From: Patiria miniata
Lineage: Eukaryota > Echinodermata > Asteroidea > Valvatida > Asterinidae
DNA length: 64,000 bases
Direction: 5' to 3'
Assembly (NCBI RefSeq): GCF_015706575.1
Contig: NW_024037074.1
Span: forward strand, 17,535,334-17,599,333
In this document: in pieces, positions 12,701-21,341 of the stretch
Numbering within the stretch: the first letter of the stretch is position 1
How the letters are laid out: each line of letters begins with the position of its first letter
The notes under the pieces: model-generated
Database searches by the model: none
Seen by the model: only the letters and a program-made list of their open reading frames with translations
What the model was told of the DNA's origin: nothing
Made by a program: the position numbers and the translations under genes

Positions 12701-15700
12701 ATTAAACTGTTTTCTCTGTGGTTCCTAAAAAATATTACATTAGGTGCGGGATTTGGAGCATCCCAATCTCGCGAGATTTATCGGATTGTGCATCGACGTT
12801 CCTAACGTGGCCATCGTCAACGAGTATTGCCCCAAAGGAAGTCTGATGGTACGTATGATGTAACCCTAAATCTAAAATTAGGGGCTGAAAACTGTCGACG
12901 TGTCCCCCAAGAACAGTAATTCCAAATTGATAGTAATCGATACATTATCCTTCTTTATTGATGAAACGTTTGGTGAAGATTTGTTAAAGAATATCATGTC
13001 CGCTCTTCGTATTCGCCTCTGTTCCATTTCAGGACATACTTCAGAACGATTCCATCAAACTTGATTGGCTCTTCAAGTATTCCCTTATCAGTGACGTCAT
13101 CAAGGTAGGCAAAAAGTCTGCGTTGCTTTGATTTTCGGTGCTTTACGAATCCCAAAACTCTCATTATTGCTTTCATTTGGAGACAGGAAGCAGTGGAAGT
13201 GAAACAAGATGAAAAACCATGTCTACACTGAATGTATGTAGCATTTTGCTGTACGGAGGAAAGTGTGGTTCTGGCAAGCGAGCTACAAAAACATATTTTT
13301 TTCAAAAACACAACCGAACTTCCCAAGAAGCAATGACTTCTACAAGCAGATGGATTATACGGGCTCTTCGATATATTTGTCTGTTTTTTGGTGGATTGCA
13401 AAATTACTTGCTGGTATTAATTGGAGAATTGCTGGTTCTTTCCCACAGTCGACAAATCTGTTAATAAAGCCAAATACTTTGGTCTTGAGGGACTTTGGCA
13501 CAATCAGAGAAATGATTCTGATAGAACCGTAGCTGCTAGTCGACGTTGCGATCAATTTGCTTTGTCCTCCGTAGAATGAGGAGAATGTCAAGACTCCTAG
13601 ATCTGGGGCTAGGGGAATCAATTATGATGCATCTGCCAATTTCTCCACATTGTATACTCTCCATCTTACAAAGCCCTAAATTGTCTCTGCATGGTCTTTA
13701 TGTCCAGGGAGTGCAGTACCTTCACCGCAGTGAGTTATCAGTCCACGGCCAACTCAACTCCTCCAACTGCCTCGTGGATAGTCGATTCGTCCTTAAACTT
13801 ATTGACTTTGGTTTGCTGTCCTTCCGGGAGGGTGCTGCGCGACCTCGCGGAAGCCACGCGCAGCAGACGAGTAAGTCTCGCAGTTCGAGCCATTACTTTG
13901 TTCCTTCGGAGAACTTTTGTTTGTGTCTCATTCTAGGTGTTGAGAAGGAGTAATAGTCTTGTTCTTGAGATATTGATGTTGTGGGGAAAACAATTAACTG
14001 AAGACACTGTGATTTTTGAGCTCTCTTTCGGTAGCCTATATTATGGATTGTCAGGGTAGTCGTTCAGTTGGAACAGTCTGACCGCACACATCGAATACTG
14101 GGTGATAGTCACTTAAGAATGAAACATGACGGTAAGAAAAGGGATTTTGTCCAACCACCATTTGTTTTACACAGAGTTGTTATGGGTCGCCCCAGAGCTA
14201 CTCCGAGATCCAAAGCGAGGCCCAACTAAAGAGGGCGACATCTACAGTGTAGGGATGGTCATGAGAGAAGTGGCGACACGGGAGGGGCCGTATGAAGTCG
14301 AGGCCAAGAACATGGATGTCGGTGGTAAGCCAATACGCTATCATTTCGAAAGTGAAACAAAGTAGCAATTATTTATCAACCAATAACCTTTACATCCAAG
14401 CTCAGTTCTTGTAGAGCGCCACAATGCATGGTCCAATGTTTATGGTGTCCGACTGGGTGGCGGGATGCGAGCTCGAATCCAGAGTTTGATATAGTGTATG
14501 TGTTCTTGGGGGAGACACGTTACCAAAATTGCTTCTCTCGAGCCAGGAGGATAACCTGTTAGGGTAGACTGAGGACAGATTGCGATTATTAAGAGCTACT
14601 GCAAAACTGATCTGATGGCCTAGAGAACAGGACAAAATAACTGTGAACGGCTTTCAGACATTTCTATGAAGCGCTATTTAAGCACCGCTTTCGTAGTTTA
14701 GTCATATTTGTAACGATCCGATTTAATACCGCCTTCTTTCTATTTTCTTTTTTTATTCCCCTTCCAGAAATATTGAAGAAAATCAAGTTGCCACCTGCTG
14801 GCCTGCAACCATTCCGGCAACGAGCAACCGCCGAGAACGTCGACTCCAGTATTTCCGAGCTGATCAAAGCGTGTTGGGCGGAAGACCCTAAATACAGACC
14901 TAATATCAACTCGCTGAACGCATCCATCGTCAAAATCAACAGGTGAGTTTAATACAGTGGCTAAGCACAAAGTGAACGCAATCCTAGATAATATCATTCA
15001 CCAGGCCCCAGTATCATGTTGGTGCTAAGCAGGAAATATTCGTTTAGCAAGTTGATATGTTAAGCAAAATTCAGCTGAGCACCAGTCTAAAGCAATATCG
15101 TTCAATAATCTTTCGGCTGGTACGTAACTTACTTTTCCTGAGCTTATGTTTCTATGCTTAGCAAGTATCTGAGGTAAGCATGCATCTCTATGAAAATGAC
15201 CCCTTGGTGTTAATGATCTCCGTGCTGGTGATTTCCCGGGTATAGACAGAAAAACACAGGCACGGGTATCCTAGACAACCTGCTGAATCGGATGGAGCAG
15301 TACGCCAACAATCTGGAGGAGTTGGTGGAGGAGAGAACCGCAGCCTTCTTGGAGGAGAAGAAACGAGCTGAGACGCTGCTTTATGAGCTCTTACCCAGGT
15401 GAGAACCAACGAAGTTTATGGCCAGTGTTCTCCAAACACGTCACACGCGTATGATTACTTCTGCGTTCTGGTATGAGCATCTATCACAATACGCAACACC
15501 ACAGAAAATGATGTCATCTAGATAAAAGAGTTGGGTTCTAGTCAAGACAAAATATGCTATACTGAAACACTAATTTGAACGAAGTTTATTTTTTCCAGTA
15601 AAGGTAAGCAAAATGTGCAGATCTGAGTTTGTTACTTTTTTTTCTTCCGTCGTTTAATGATGACTTATTTCAAACAATATTTTACACATAGTTCTGCCTT

Positions 15701-18700
15701 TGAAGTTGATATTTCAGCTTCAAATATACTTATAAACAGAATGTCAGCTAAGCAACCTGCCAGCCAAGTTGCGCCTCATTTGATCTACAACGATCTGCAA
15801 ATGACATTACAAAAATCCTAATTGTGGAAACTTTCAATTGCCTTGCCTCTCATTATTGTATAGAACCGTAGCAGATCAGTTGAAGCAAGGCAAGGCAGTC
15901 GACCCCGAATCTTTCGACAGTGTCACCATCTTCTTCAGTGACATCAAAGGGTTCACTGAACTCTCGGCACAGAGCACGCCTATGCAGGTTTGTTTCATTC
16001 ATGTATTCCTTCCTGGAATAGTGACATACCAAATCGCATCTACCACTGGAGGTTCTGACAGAAAATCTTAGATTTACCGGTGCGAAATCATCTATGACCC
16101 GTGCAGGCTGGCTTCCTGTTCATGAATTTAATTGCTGTCTACATTTTCAATAGTGACCTACCACAGATGTGCTGACCTAAGAACAGCAAACGATTACTAT
16201 TAAAACACAGAGAAGCAAAAGAAATTCGTTATGTTTTGAATATATGCATTTTATCAGCATGATACTTTTCATAGTTTGTCCGTCATTAGATGGTCATCCA
16301 ACAGTAGTCTCAGAAAGAGACATTCCGATGACAATGTAACCTACGTGCCTTTTGAATGTACTTTGTGTATATTTTTATGGTTTAGGTGGTTTGTTGCTGA
16401 ACGATCTGTACACATGTTTCGATGGCATCATTGGGAATTTTGACGTGTACAAGGTAAGCATGAATTTCTAGAATTTATGATTAGAGATTTAGACTTGTCA
16501 GCCCAACGTGAAATGGAATAACCCGTGCCTTGTCTATTTTAAAATCTTTCCGTTTACGCAAAATGTTGCAGTCGTCACTGTTCGACTTACTCGTTGGAGC
16601 GCCTTTGTCAAATATAACTCGGTCCCTTAATTGATGCACTGTAGTACAGGGCGACTCAAAACATGCAACCCTAAAACATTTGCCTTAAAAAAAGGGATCG
16701 GTGGATTTTTATGTTTTGGGTATCAGATTAACGCTGAAAGCATTTTCTTTCAAATTCTGAAGAAAAAAAATCATGAAAATAGCACTTTGGGTTGCTGAGA
16801 AAATGCCAATTTTGCAATAGTCATTTTGCATCCTGTACACAAATTCTTCAAACAGTGAAACATTTTACTGTAAGCCTACTGCATAATATGTGCAATTATC
16901 CTTCATTTGTGCAATGTCTTTAATATTTTGACATATTTATGATGCCAAAAGGTTTAAAATAGGACTAAAAAGGATGAGATACCTGTTCAGGTGGAAAATA
17001 AAAGGTGTTTCCATCAAATCCATTTGTACCGTTGTCATTTTATGTGCCATGTTGTTTGTAAGGATTAGGACATGCACAAATAGGTACAGTGAAAATCCTT
17101 ACTGTGGTAATTTGTTTGTGTACGGGATGAAAAATGACTACTTTTACATAATTGGCATTTTCATGATTGTTTCAGTGTTTAAAAGAAAAAGCTCTCAGCT
17201 TTAATCTGATACCCATAGCATAAAAATCCAACGATCCCTTTTTTTAAATGCAAATGTTTCAGGTTTGCATTTACTTTGGGTCACCCTGTACAATTATACA
17301 AATGTATACACTATTTATTATGTTATGTTGTCAGTGACACGATTTGAATGTGTTAAGAACTTGAGGCTTATATAAATTCTACTAATCTTAACGCTGGTTT
17401 CGCGGTATCAATAAGACAAAAGCTCACTGAACAGCTGTTTTACCCTTTACTGTTTTGTGTTATTTATTTGCAGGTGGAGACCATTGGAGATGCATACATG
17501 GTCGTGTCTGGTGTTCCCGTCCGCAATGGCAATGCGCACGCGCGAGAAATCGGCAACATGGCGCTGGCCTTACTCCAGGCCGTAGGCTTGTTCACGATAA
17601 GACACAAACCCGACACCAAGCTGAAGCTACGAGTCGGAATACACACTGGTAAGTTAACACTAAATTGCATTCATTGGAATTTTCATTAAGAATTGGAGAA
17701 ACTTTGTATTGATATTTCCTTTGATTATTTCCGTTTTTATGTGTAATTGTTTCGTAATGTGTTCTATTACTGTACAGGCACATGTTGGTAGTCGTTGTTA
17801 CATTGTTAAGCATTTTATGTTTTCCTTATACATGTATTTACGGTTAATGACGTTACGCCTATAGATCATTGTAAAAAGCGCCCTCAATGAAGATAGGTTT
17901 TGTAATTTAAATCCAGTGATAATGATAGTACAAACTATTCACGCATGCATACCAATGAGGAAAAATACCTGCCCTTACTAAGGGCGCGGCGCGCTATGTG
18001 GGATATATAAAACTGAATACCATAGGACATAATTACCCTGCTGTATTTTCCCTATCAGTTTGATATAATCCTGGCAAACAAATGTTTTCTAACTGTTGGT
18101 TGTTTTGGTTGTCTGTAATTCACAACTAAGGTCCGTGCGTAGCTGGCGTGGTGGGGCTCAAGATGCCTCGCTATTGTCTGTTTGGTGATACGGTGAATAC
18201 GGCATCTCGAATGGAATCAAACGGAGAAGGTATTTGGTGTACATGTACATCTTCTTATAAGGCTGCTTTGTTTACGCAGGGAAGGAATTTTGGACCATTA
18301 GAAATGTTACGCGTACGGGATACGTATGCAGCTCGGAAAGAAGTCGCATTCTTTTTTTTTTGCATTGTAATTTCATCGGGCACACTACGAGCAATGTACA
18401 TGTCACATCAAAATATTGAAATGTATTACGTAACTCTGGTGAAATTATCACATACAAAGGTGGTTAAATGGGCCACTTTTTTGAGCCGCATATCACGTAT
18501 CCCGTACGCGTACAATTTCTGACGGTCTCTATTGTATTGTTTATATTATACACGGGGGTTGCAAAACAAATTTGAAAGGGCTCATTTGACCGCCAGAGAT
18601 TCCTAAAAAAAATTGAAAATAATTGGGGTGGGGGATGGGGGGGGGGGGGGTGGAGAACGACGTTATGTGATAGGTAGGGACGTTGTTTATTGTAGACGGA

Positions 18701-19418
18701 AAGGGCATTACTTGACACTTGATGGCGCTATTCATGACGGCATATTTGCCAACAAGAAACGACATGTTCTCCGCCGAGCAAAGCTCGAGGTTGCTTTACA
18801 TTAAAAATTATTTATTTTGGGTTACATCAGGAGATTTTATAAATTACAAAATCAAATTACTGTATTTCTTTCAGCCATGAAGATACATGTTAGTTCCGAC
18901 ACCAAAGTCATACTGGATAGCTTTGGGTGCTTCCAAATTCAGTTGAGGGGAGCTGTGGAGATGAAGGTAAGATGACGAATATGGTTTCATGTCAGAATTT
19001 AAAGAAAATCCTGTATTTACTGGCATTGTTTCCACTCGCTTTTACAGTTCATATTACCACAGAAATGAACATCGATGTCATACAAGGAGTTTATAAACTT
19101 GATGCTGGACAATCTACACGTGATAATCATTTAGTTATCATATAGGATTTGATGTTATACAGCATTTTTTTTTCATTTTCAGCTGATTAGTGAACTTTAT
19201 TATTTGTTAAATGCTTTTTCTTTAATGTCCGACAGGGTAAGGGAACTCAAACGACATTTTGGCTTTTGGAAAGCAACAACATTTTGACCAAAAGAGGAGA
19301 ACTCGACATCAGTCGACTAAAAAACACAGAAAACTGGTTAAATCGACCGCTTGTCGATAATCAGCGTCTACCTGAGGGAACACTCGACGATGGGCCTATG
19401 TCGATTACCGAGAATTGA
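3040..19418 (+). CDS. Receptor guanylate cyclase 1 (RGC-1), 22 exons, frameshifted in exon 18
   Basis: Membrane receptor that would make cGMP from GTP when ligand binds outside the cell (natriuretic-peptide / sea-urchin egg-peptide receptor family). Coding exons by eye: 3040-3736, 6194-6339, 6890-7045, 7320-7455, 7719-7813, 9602-9740, 9989-10067, 10961-11072, 11642-11704, 12267-12344, 12744-12848, 13033-13104, 13708-13870, 14175-14324, 14768-14942, 15246-15398, 15864-15987, 16386-16453, 17474-17648, 18131-18229, 18875-18966, 19236-19418. Every junction has GT-AG ends, and phases match the paralog RGC-2 exon by exon. Domain order is signal peptide, ANF-receptor ligand-binding region, transmembrane helix, kinase-homology domain, coiled coil, cyclase and C-tail. 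The first ATG with a hydrophobic leader (3040) is taken as the start. Exon 18 is 68 nt against 69 in RGC-2, which breaks the frame. The gene is therefore a pseudogene in the making, has an alternative splice, or contains a sequence error. The intended length would be about 1086 aa. Family assignment is very secure; functionality is not. Confidence 0.88.
5011..5187. repeat. MITE-like hairpin element (AGCCCGGTTCATACT termini)
   Basis: The element starts aagcccggttcatact and ends agtatgaaccgggctt, perfectly inverted. The interior is rich in gcgaa / ttcgc repeats that also pair. It lies in intron 1 of RGC-1. It has no coding capacity and is a non-autonomous DNA-transposon-like element. Confidence 0.75.
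5481..5714. repeat. MITE-like element with two nested inverted pairs
   Basis: Outer termini tctaaattccaaa and tttggaatttaga are inverted. Inside them agggactagacgtttta (5548-5564) pairs with 5674-5690. It lies in RGC-1 intron 1, about 290 bp from the previous hairpin. It is non-coding. Confidence 0.7.
9989..10067 (+). CDS. RGC-1 exon 7: transmembrane helix
   Basis: Residues about 457-482. The exon encodes [26 protein letters not shown], one uninterrupted hydrophobic helix ending just before basic residues. It is in phase with exon 6 (phase 1) and exon 8 (phase 2). RGC-2 has the same-sized exon (79 nt) at 31318-31396. Confidence 0.88.
10961..11072 (+). CDS. RGC-1 exon 8: juxtamembrane segment
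   Basis: Residues about 483-520. It begins with the basic stop-transfer residues RKVKRD and continues [15 protein letters not shown], matching the family's W-I-x-W-E-E juxtamembrane segment that precedes the kinase-homology domain. It ends with [13 protein letters not shown]-2 has the same 112-nt exon at 29699-29810. Confidence 0.85.
11161..11469 (+). repeat. (AAGTC)n satellite, 59 pure units
   Basis: From 11171 to 11465 the five-base unit AAGTC repeats 59 times without one interruption, preceded by two AGGTC variants. It sits in intron 8 of RGC-1. On the minus strand the array follows ggaataaatgtc, a layout like the simple-repeat 3' tail of some retroposons, so it may have grown from such a tail (inference). 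Confidence 0.97.
11642..14942 (+). CDS. RGC-1 exons 9-15: kinase-homology domain
   Basis: Residues about 521-788, seven exons. [12 protein letters not shown] opens the domain. VAVKR (exon 10) keeps the ATP-site lysine. Exon 11 carries [30 protein letters not shown]. Exon 13 carries the catalytic-loop equivalent [13 protein letters not shown], in which the HRD aspartate of true kinases is absent, followed by KLIDFGL. Exon 14 carries [12 protein letters not shown] and [11 protein letters not shown], and exon 15 the C-lobe [21 protein letters not shown]. This is the family's regulatory pseudokinase, which binds ATP and chaperones and restrains the cyclase. It differs strongly from RGC-2 in exon 10 but is nearly identical in exons 11 and 12. 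Confidence 0.87.
11979..12190. repeat. TIR element with GACTGGCGT termini
   Basis: The left end ggactggcgt-nnn-agtcgcgccga pairs with the right end tcggcgcgact-nnn-acgccagtct. It is about 210 bp long, lies in RGC-1 intron 9 and is non-coding. Confidence 0.6.
15003..15205. repeat. Intronic GCTAAGCA-rich repeat, shared with RGC-2
   Basis: The segment has a 'ggccccagtatcatgttgg' start and many gctaagca / ttagcaag motifs. A homologous copy lies in the equivalent intron 15 of RGC-2 (about 25440-25690) in the corresponding orientation, so the insertion predates the gene duplication or was copied by gene conversion. A related element lies at 39799-39990. Confidence 0.65.
15246..15398 (+). CDS. RGC-1 exon 16: signalling-helix coiled coil
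   Basis: Residues about 789-839. [20 protein letters not shown] then [20 protein letters not shown] is the conserved dimerisation helix found between the kinase-homology and cyclase domains of receptor cyclases. It aligns the two cyclase monomers. It is almost identical to RGC-2 exon 16 (25248-25400) at the nucleotide level. Confidence 0.9.
15864..18966 (+). CDS. RGC-1 exons 17-21: guanylate cyclase catalytic domain, interrupted
   Basis: Exon 17 gives [20 protein letters not shown], including the first metal-binding aspartate. Exon 19 gives [15 protein letters not shown], with the guanine-selecting glutamate and the second metal aspartate, and LRVGIHT. Exon 20 gives [20 protein letters not shown], with the guanine-contacting cysteine and the phosphate-contacting arginine. 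Exon 21 gives [19 protein letters not shown]. All catalytic residues are present in the exons, but exon 18 (16386-16453) is one base short, so exons 19-21 are out of frame with exon 17 in the plain splice. The product would stop after about residue 885 and lack activity. Confidence 0.85.
16386..16453 (+). pseudogene. Frameshifted exon 18 of RGC-1
   Basis: The RGC-2 exon 18 (24142-24210, minus) starts gtggtcatgttactgaac (18 nt). RGC-1 reads gtggtttgttgctgaac (17 nt), after which the two align without gaps to the shared donor. With phase 0 from exon 17, the RGC-1 frame meets TGA at 16398-16400. Use of the next GT, four bases into intron 17 (donor at 15992), would restore the frame, but that donor (GTTTCA) is poor. 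A sequence error is the other explanation. Confidence 0.8.
16645..17290. mobile_element. 650-bp DNA element with ~100-bp terminal inverted repeats
   Basis: The left end tacagggcgactcaaa and about 80 more bases (including aaaaaaagggatcg and gggtatcagatta) return inverted at the right end, which closes with ctttgggtcaccctgta. The arms match at roughly nine of ten positions. The interior has no transposase-like ORF, so this is a non-autonomous DNA transposon. It lies in intron 18 of RGC-1, between the frameshifted exon and exon 19. Confidence 0.85.
19236..19418 (+). CDS. RGC-1 exon 22: C-terminal tail and stop
   Basis: [12 protein letters not shown] is the conserved end of the cyclase domain. 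After it comes a polar tail of about 45 residues ([18 protein letters not shown]...MSITEN) with the stop at 19416-19418. The tail is twice as long as in RGC-2 and unrelated in sequence. Confidence 0.82.
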   Translation, partial: GKGTQTTFWLLESNNILTKRGELDISRLKNTENWLNRPLVDNQRLPEGTLDDGPMSITEN

Positions 19419-21257
19419 AAGTTGGTCAACTTCAACAGGCTGAACATGGGGTTTTTTGAGGCTGTATCTATTTGTGTGAATCAGGTTGACAAGAGAAGAC
19501 ATAGGCCAATTTTATTGAGCAGCTAAGCAAGGAAGATTTGAATAATAATAATAATAAAAACAACACTGGAGTCTTATATAGCGCACGTATCTACCGACAA
19601 TTAGGTACTCAAGGCGCTGGTAATTATGTAATTTTTTAAGGACAGGTAAATGAAGTTTATGAGAAATGTGAGACCTATAGGTAGCACCTTTATAAAGGGC
19701 ATACAAGGTGCTGCGGCGCGTAATGCAGCCACTGCCAGAAATACTGAGGCAAACCCCTTCTCTTTATAGCGATAAGTGTTACTGGGTCATTTAACGTGCG
19801 TAACACAACACACGGGACATACGGCTTTACGTCCCATCCAAAGGACGAAGCAATAATGGTAAAGTGCCTTGCTCAAGAGAACAAGCACCATGTTCCCCGT
19901 CAGGATTCGAACCCATGTACCCCAGCAAACGAGTCGAACACGTAACTATTGGACCTCAGCACCCCAAAGGTAAAACTTCACCAATCAAAATGCCAAGAGT
20001 TGCAGTTGCTGATGACTATAGTTTTAAACCGATTTCCGCTTGGTACAGTAATTTCATCGGGTCCAGACGCAAAAAGAACATATTTTTGAAAGCATGCACT
20101 GTAGGCTATTTGACACATTTTGTACATGGTCATATACATTGTCTTCTCAGCTAGACACGAACATTTCCAATGCATCATGCGCATACCTCATGTGATATCT
20201 AATGTATTAACGTATCTGTTGAATTAATGGAATTAGGCGTGCCTGTTGTTATATATTAGTGGTCAACTTGAAAATTCGCACTTACAGTCAAACACTTTAA
20301 AGTACCCAACCCACGTGCATTGTTCAGCAAAGCGCCGTATGGCAAATTAGCATATTCATAAGCGTCACTCGGCGTGTTTTGGCGTGGGTCTCGGTATCCA
20401 CCAATCGAAGCCGGAAAAAAGGGTGACATTTATCAATTAATAACTCGTGAAGGAGGATTTTCTCCAGATTTTTACTTTACACAATAATGGATAGGAACCT
20501 TATTACATTCGGTAGATATTTATATATGATATCACAATATAATTATATAGTGCAAAATATAGTTATAGTATTTTCATGTTTCATTTTACATTGGGTTTCT
20601 TTCAGCTGGTTTACACAAATAATGAAAACATTACATATTAATTAAGTATAAATATATTTTGTACAGAATTGATGGTAAGTATAGTAGGAGGAGGCCTCAC
20701 GCGTTCTTATAATTAAAAGAGAACACGTAGCCTAGCAACGTTGTAAGTAGATAGAGTAATTGTTGGAAACACTCAATTTGAGGGTTTATCCTTTATGCTC
20801 ATCAGTTTCTTACTTCTTTGAGCTACTGTACACGAATCGACCATGATAAAATTGTACTACCCGAAAAGTACTTTTATAGTAAATGATAATAGTCGAATTA
20901 TGTTTTTGTTGTTGTAATTTCCCATCCTTTGTGCCAAATTCGTAATCCTTGTCCTCAGAAAAGGTTGATTTTTGATTTGAAAACGAACAATTATGAAAAT
21001 ATATGAAAATATAGGTAGGGCATATATTATTTTATGAATACAATGTATATGGAAATAAAATATAATTTATATAGTTTATATAAGACAAAGTACATGTGAT
21101 GTGATATTTCAATATACAAGTGCAAGGGTAAAAAGATTGAAAGCAAATGCCCCATTTGTGGATGAAAACACCAGGCCTGTGAAAATGTATATTAATACAC
21201 ATGTATTTACAATAATCGCAAATGAGTCCGTATAATATTTCAATGATATTTTTATAA
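19419..21257. other. Intergenic region between the two convergent cyclase genes
   Basis: The stretch contains the RGC-1 3' UTR, an antisense SINE (entered separately), and AT-rich sequence from about 20500 to 21250. An AATAAA-type string occurs inside the (AAT)n tract near 19553 and could serve as the RGC-1 poly(A) signal, although it belongs to the SINE tail. No gene is seen. Confidence 0.6.
19536..19960 (-). mobile_element. tRNA-derived SINE, minus orientation
   Basis: Read on the minus strand, it begins with a tRNA-like head whose B-box complement is ggattcgaaccc (near 19905). A body containing 'ttgcttcgtcctttggatgg' follows, and it ends in an (ATT)n microsatellite (19540-19557 on plus). 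The head, body and simple-repeat tail are the SINE layout. Confidence 0.7.
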
Positions 21258-21341
21258 TTAGGTGAACTCGCTCTCGGTAACCGCATTCACACATTTGTCA
21301 CTGCTGCCTAGCAACCAATAGGTGGTTTGGACGCCCTTTCC
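21258..21341 (-). CDS. RGC-2 exon 22: short C-terminal tail and stop
   Basis: [12 protein letters not shown] closes the cyclase domain, then [15 protein letters not shown] and the stop TAA (21258-21260). It has 27 codons against 60 in RGC-1. Only the first dozen residues are alike, so the tails have been replaced or extended since duplication. Confidence 0.82.
   Translation of the reverse strand, partial: GKGVQTTYWLLGSSDKCVNAVTESEFT

Noticed and set aside
13708..13870. Active protein kinase domain
   Set aside because: The catalytic aspartate position is occupied by the HG-L-SSNC motif, as in receptor cyclase pseudokinases.
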